Assembly (NCBI GenBank): GCA_041485385.1
Contig: JBGPJM010000274.1
Coordinates: 1 to 5,514, forward strand
Origin: JBGPJM01 sp041485385
GTDB taxonomy: Bacteria > Planctomycetota > Phycisphaerae > Phycisphaerales > UBA1924
Reading direction: 5' to 3'
DNA: 5,514 nucleotides
Part shown: positions 5,154-5,514 of the stretch, in pieces
Layout: each line of letters opens with the position of its first letter
Position numbering within the stretch: the first letter of the stretch is position 1
Notes under the pieces: generated by a model
The model's database searches: none
The model's input: only the letters and a program-made list of their open reading frames with translations
What the model was told of the DNA's origin: nothing
Program-made: the position numbers and the translations under genes

Positions 5154-5514
<361 letters not shown>

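Overview
This is a GC-rich bacterial window carrying the 3' end of an rRNA operon (23S tail, then 5S) and, beyond it, a tightly packed arginine-catabolism gene cluster. Both run on the minus strand. The host is most likely a planctomycete, probably of the Phycisphaerae. The main clue is a set of small two-helix membrane proteins ending in a CPxCxYD(L/V)…CPECG zinc ribbon, a protein style I associate with that group. The rRNA fragments are clearly bacterial, but I could not place them phylogenetically by eye.

Layout, read in the direction of minus-strand transcription (high to low coordinates). The last ~360 nt of 23S rRNA (5514 to ~5154) is followed by a ~180-nt spacer without a tRNA, a 106-nt 5S rRNA (4970-4865) and a strong intrinsic terminator (4859-4822). 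A 54-residue single-helix membrane protein lies at 4617-4781 on the plus strand, convergent with the rRNA operon. A ~290-base intergenic region then holds a probable promoter and a 7-bp dyad in front of the next operon.

That operon is astA (4327-3014, arginine N-succinyltransferase, probable TTG start), astD (3017-1413, succinylglutamate-semialdehyde dehydrogenase, GTG start, 4-nt overlap), and three consecutive small membrane proteins that look like tandem paralogues. The first of these (1416-997) has lost the zinc ribbon; the second (1070-663) and third (631-230) keep it. The cluster ends with the first 58 codons of an agmatinase/arginase-superfamily ureohydrolase (176-1), cut by the window edge.

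Functionally, AstA and AstD are the first and fourth enzymes of the AST pathway, which converts arginine to glutamate through succinylated intermediates. Steps 2 (AstB), 3 (AstC) and 5 (AstE) are not in the window. A guanidino-hydrolysing enzyme on the same strand shortly downstream raises the possibility, as inference only, that the guanidino group is removed by a ureohydrolase here rather than by AstB. The role of the zinc-ribbon membrane proteins between these enzymes is unknown. AstA itself has two low-complexity additions not found in the E. coli enzyme, including a basic C-terminal tail with an AT-hook-like core.
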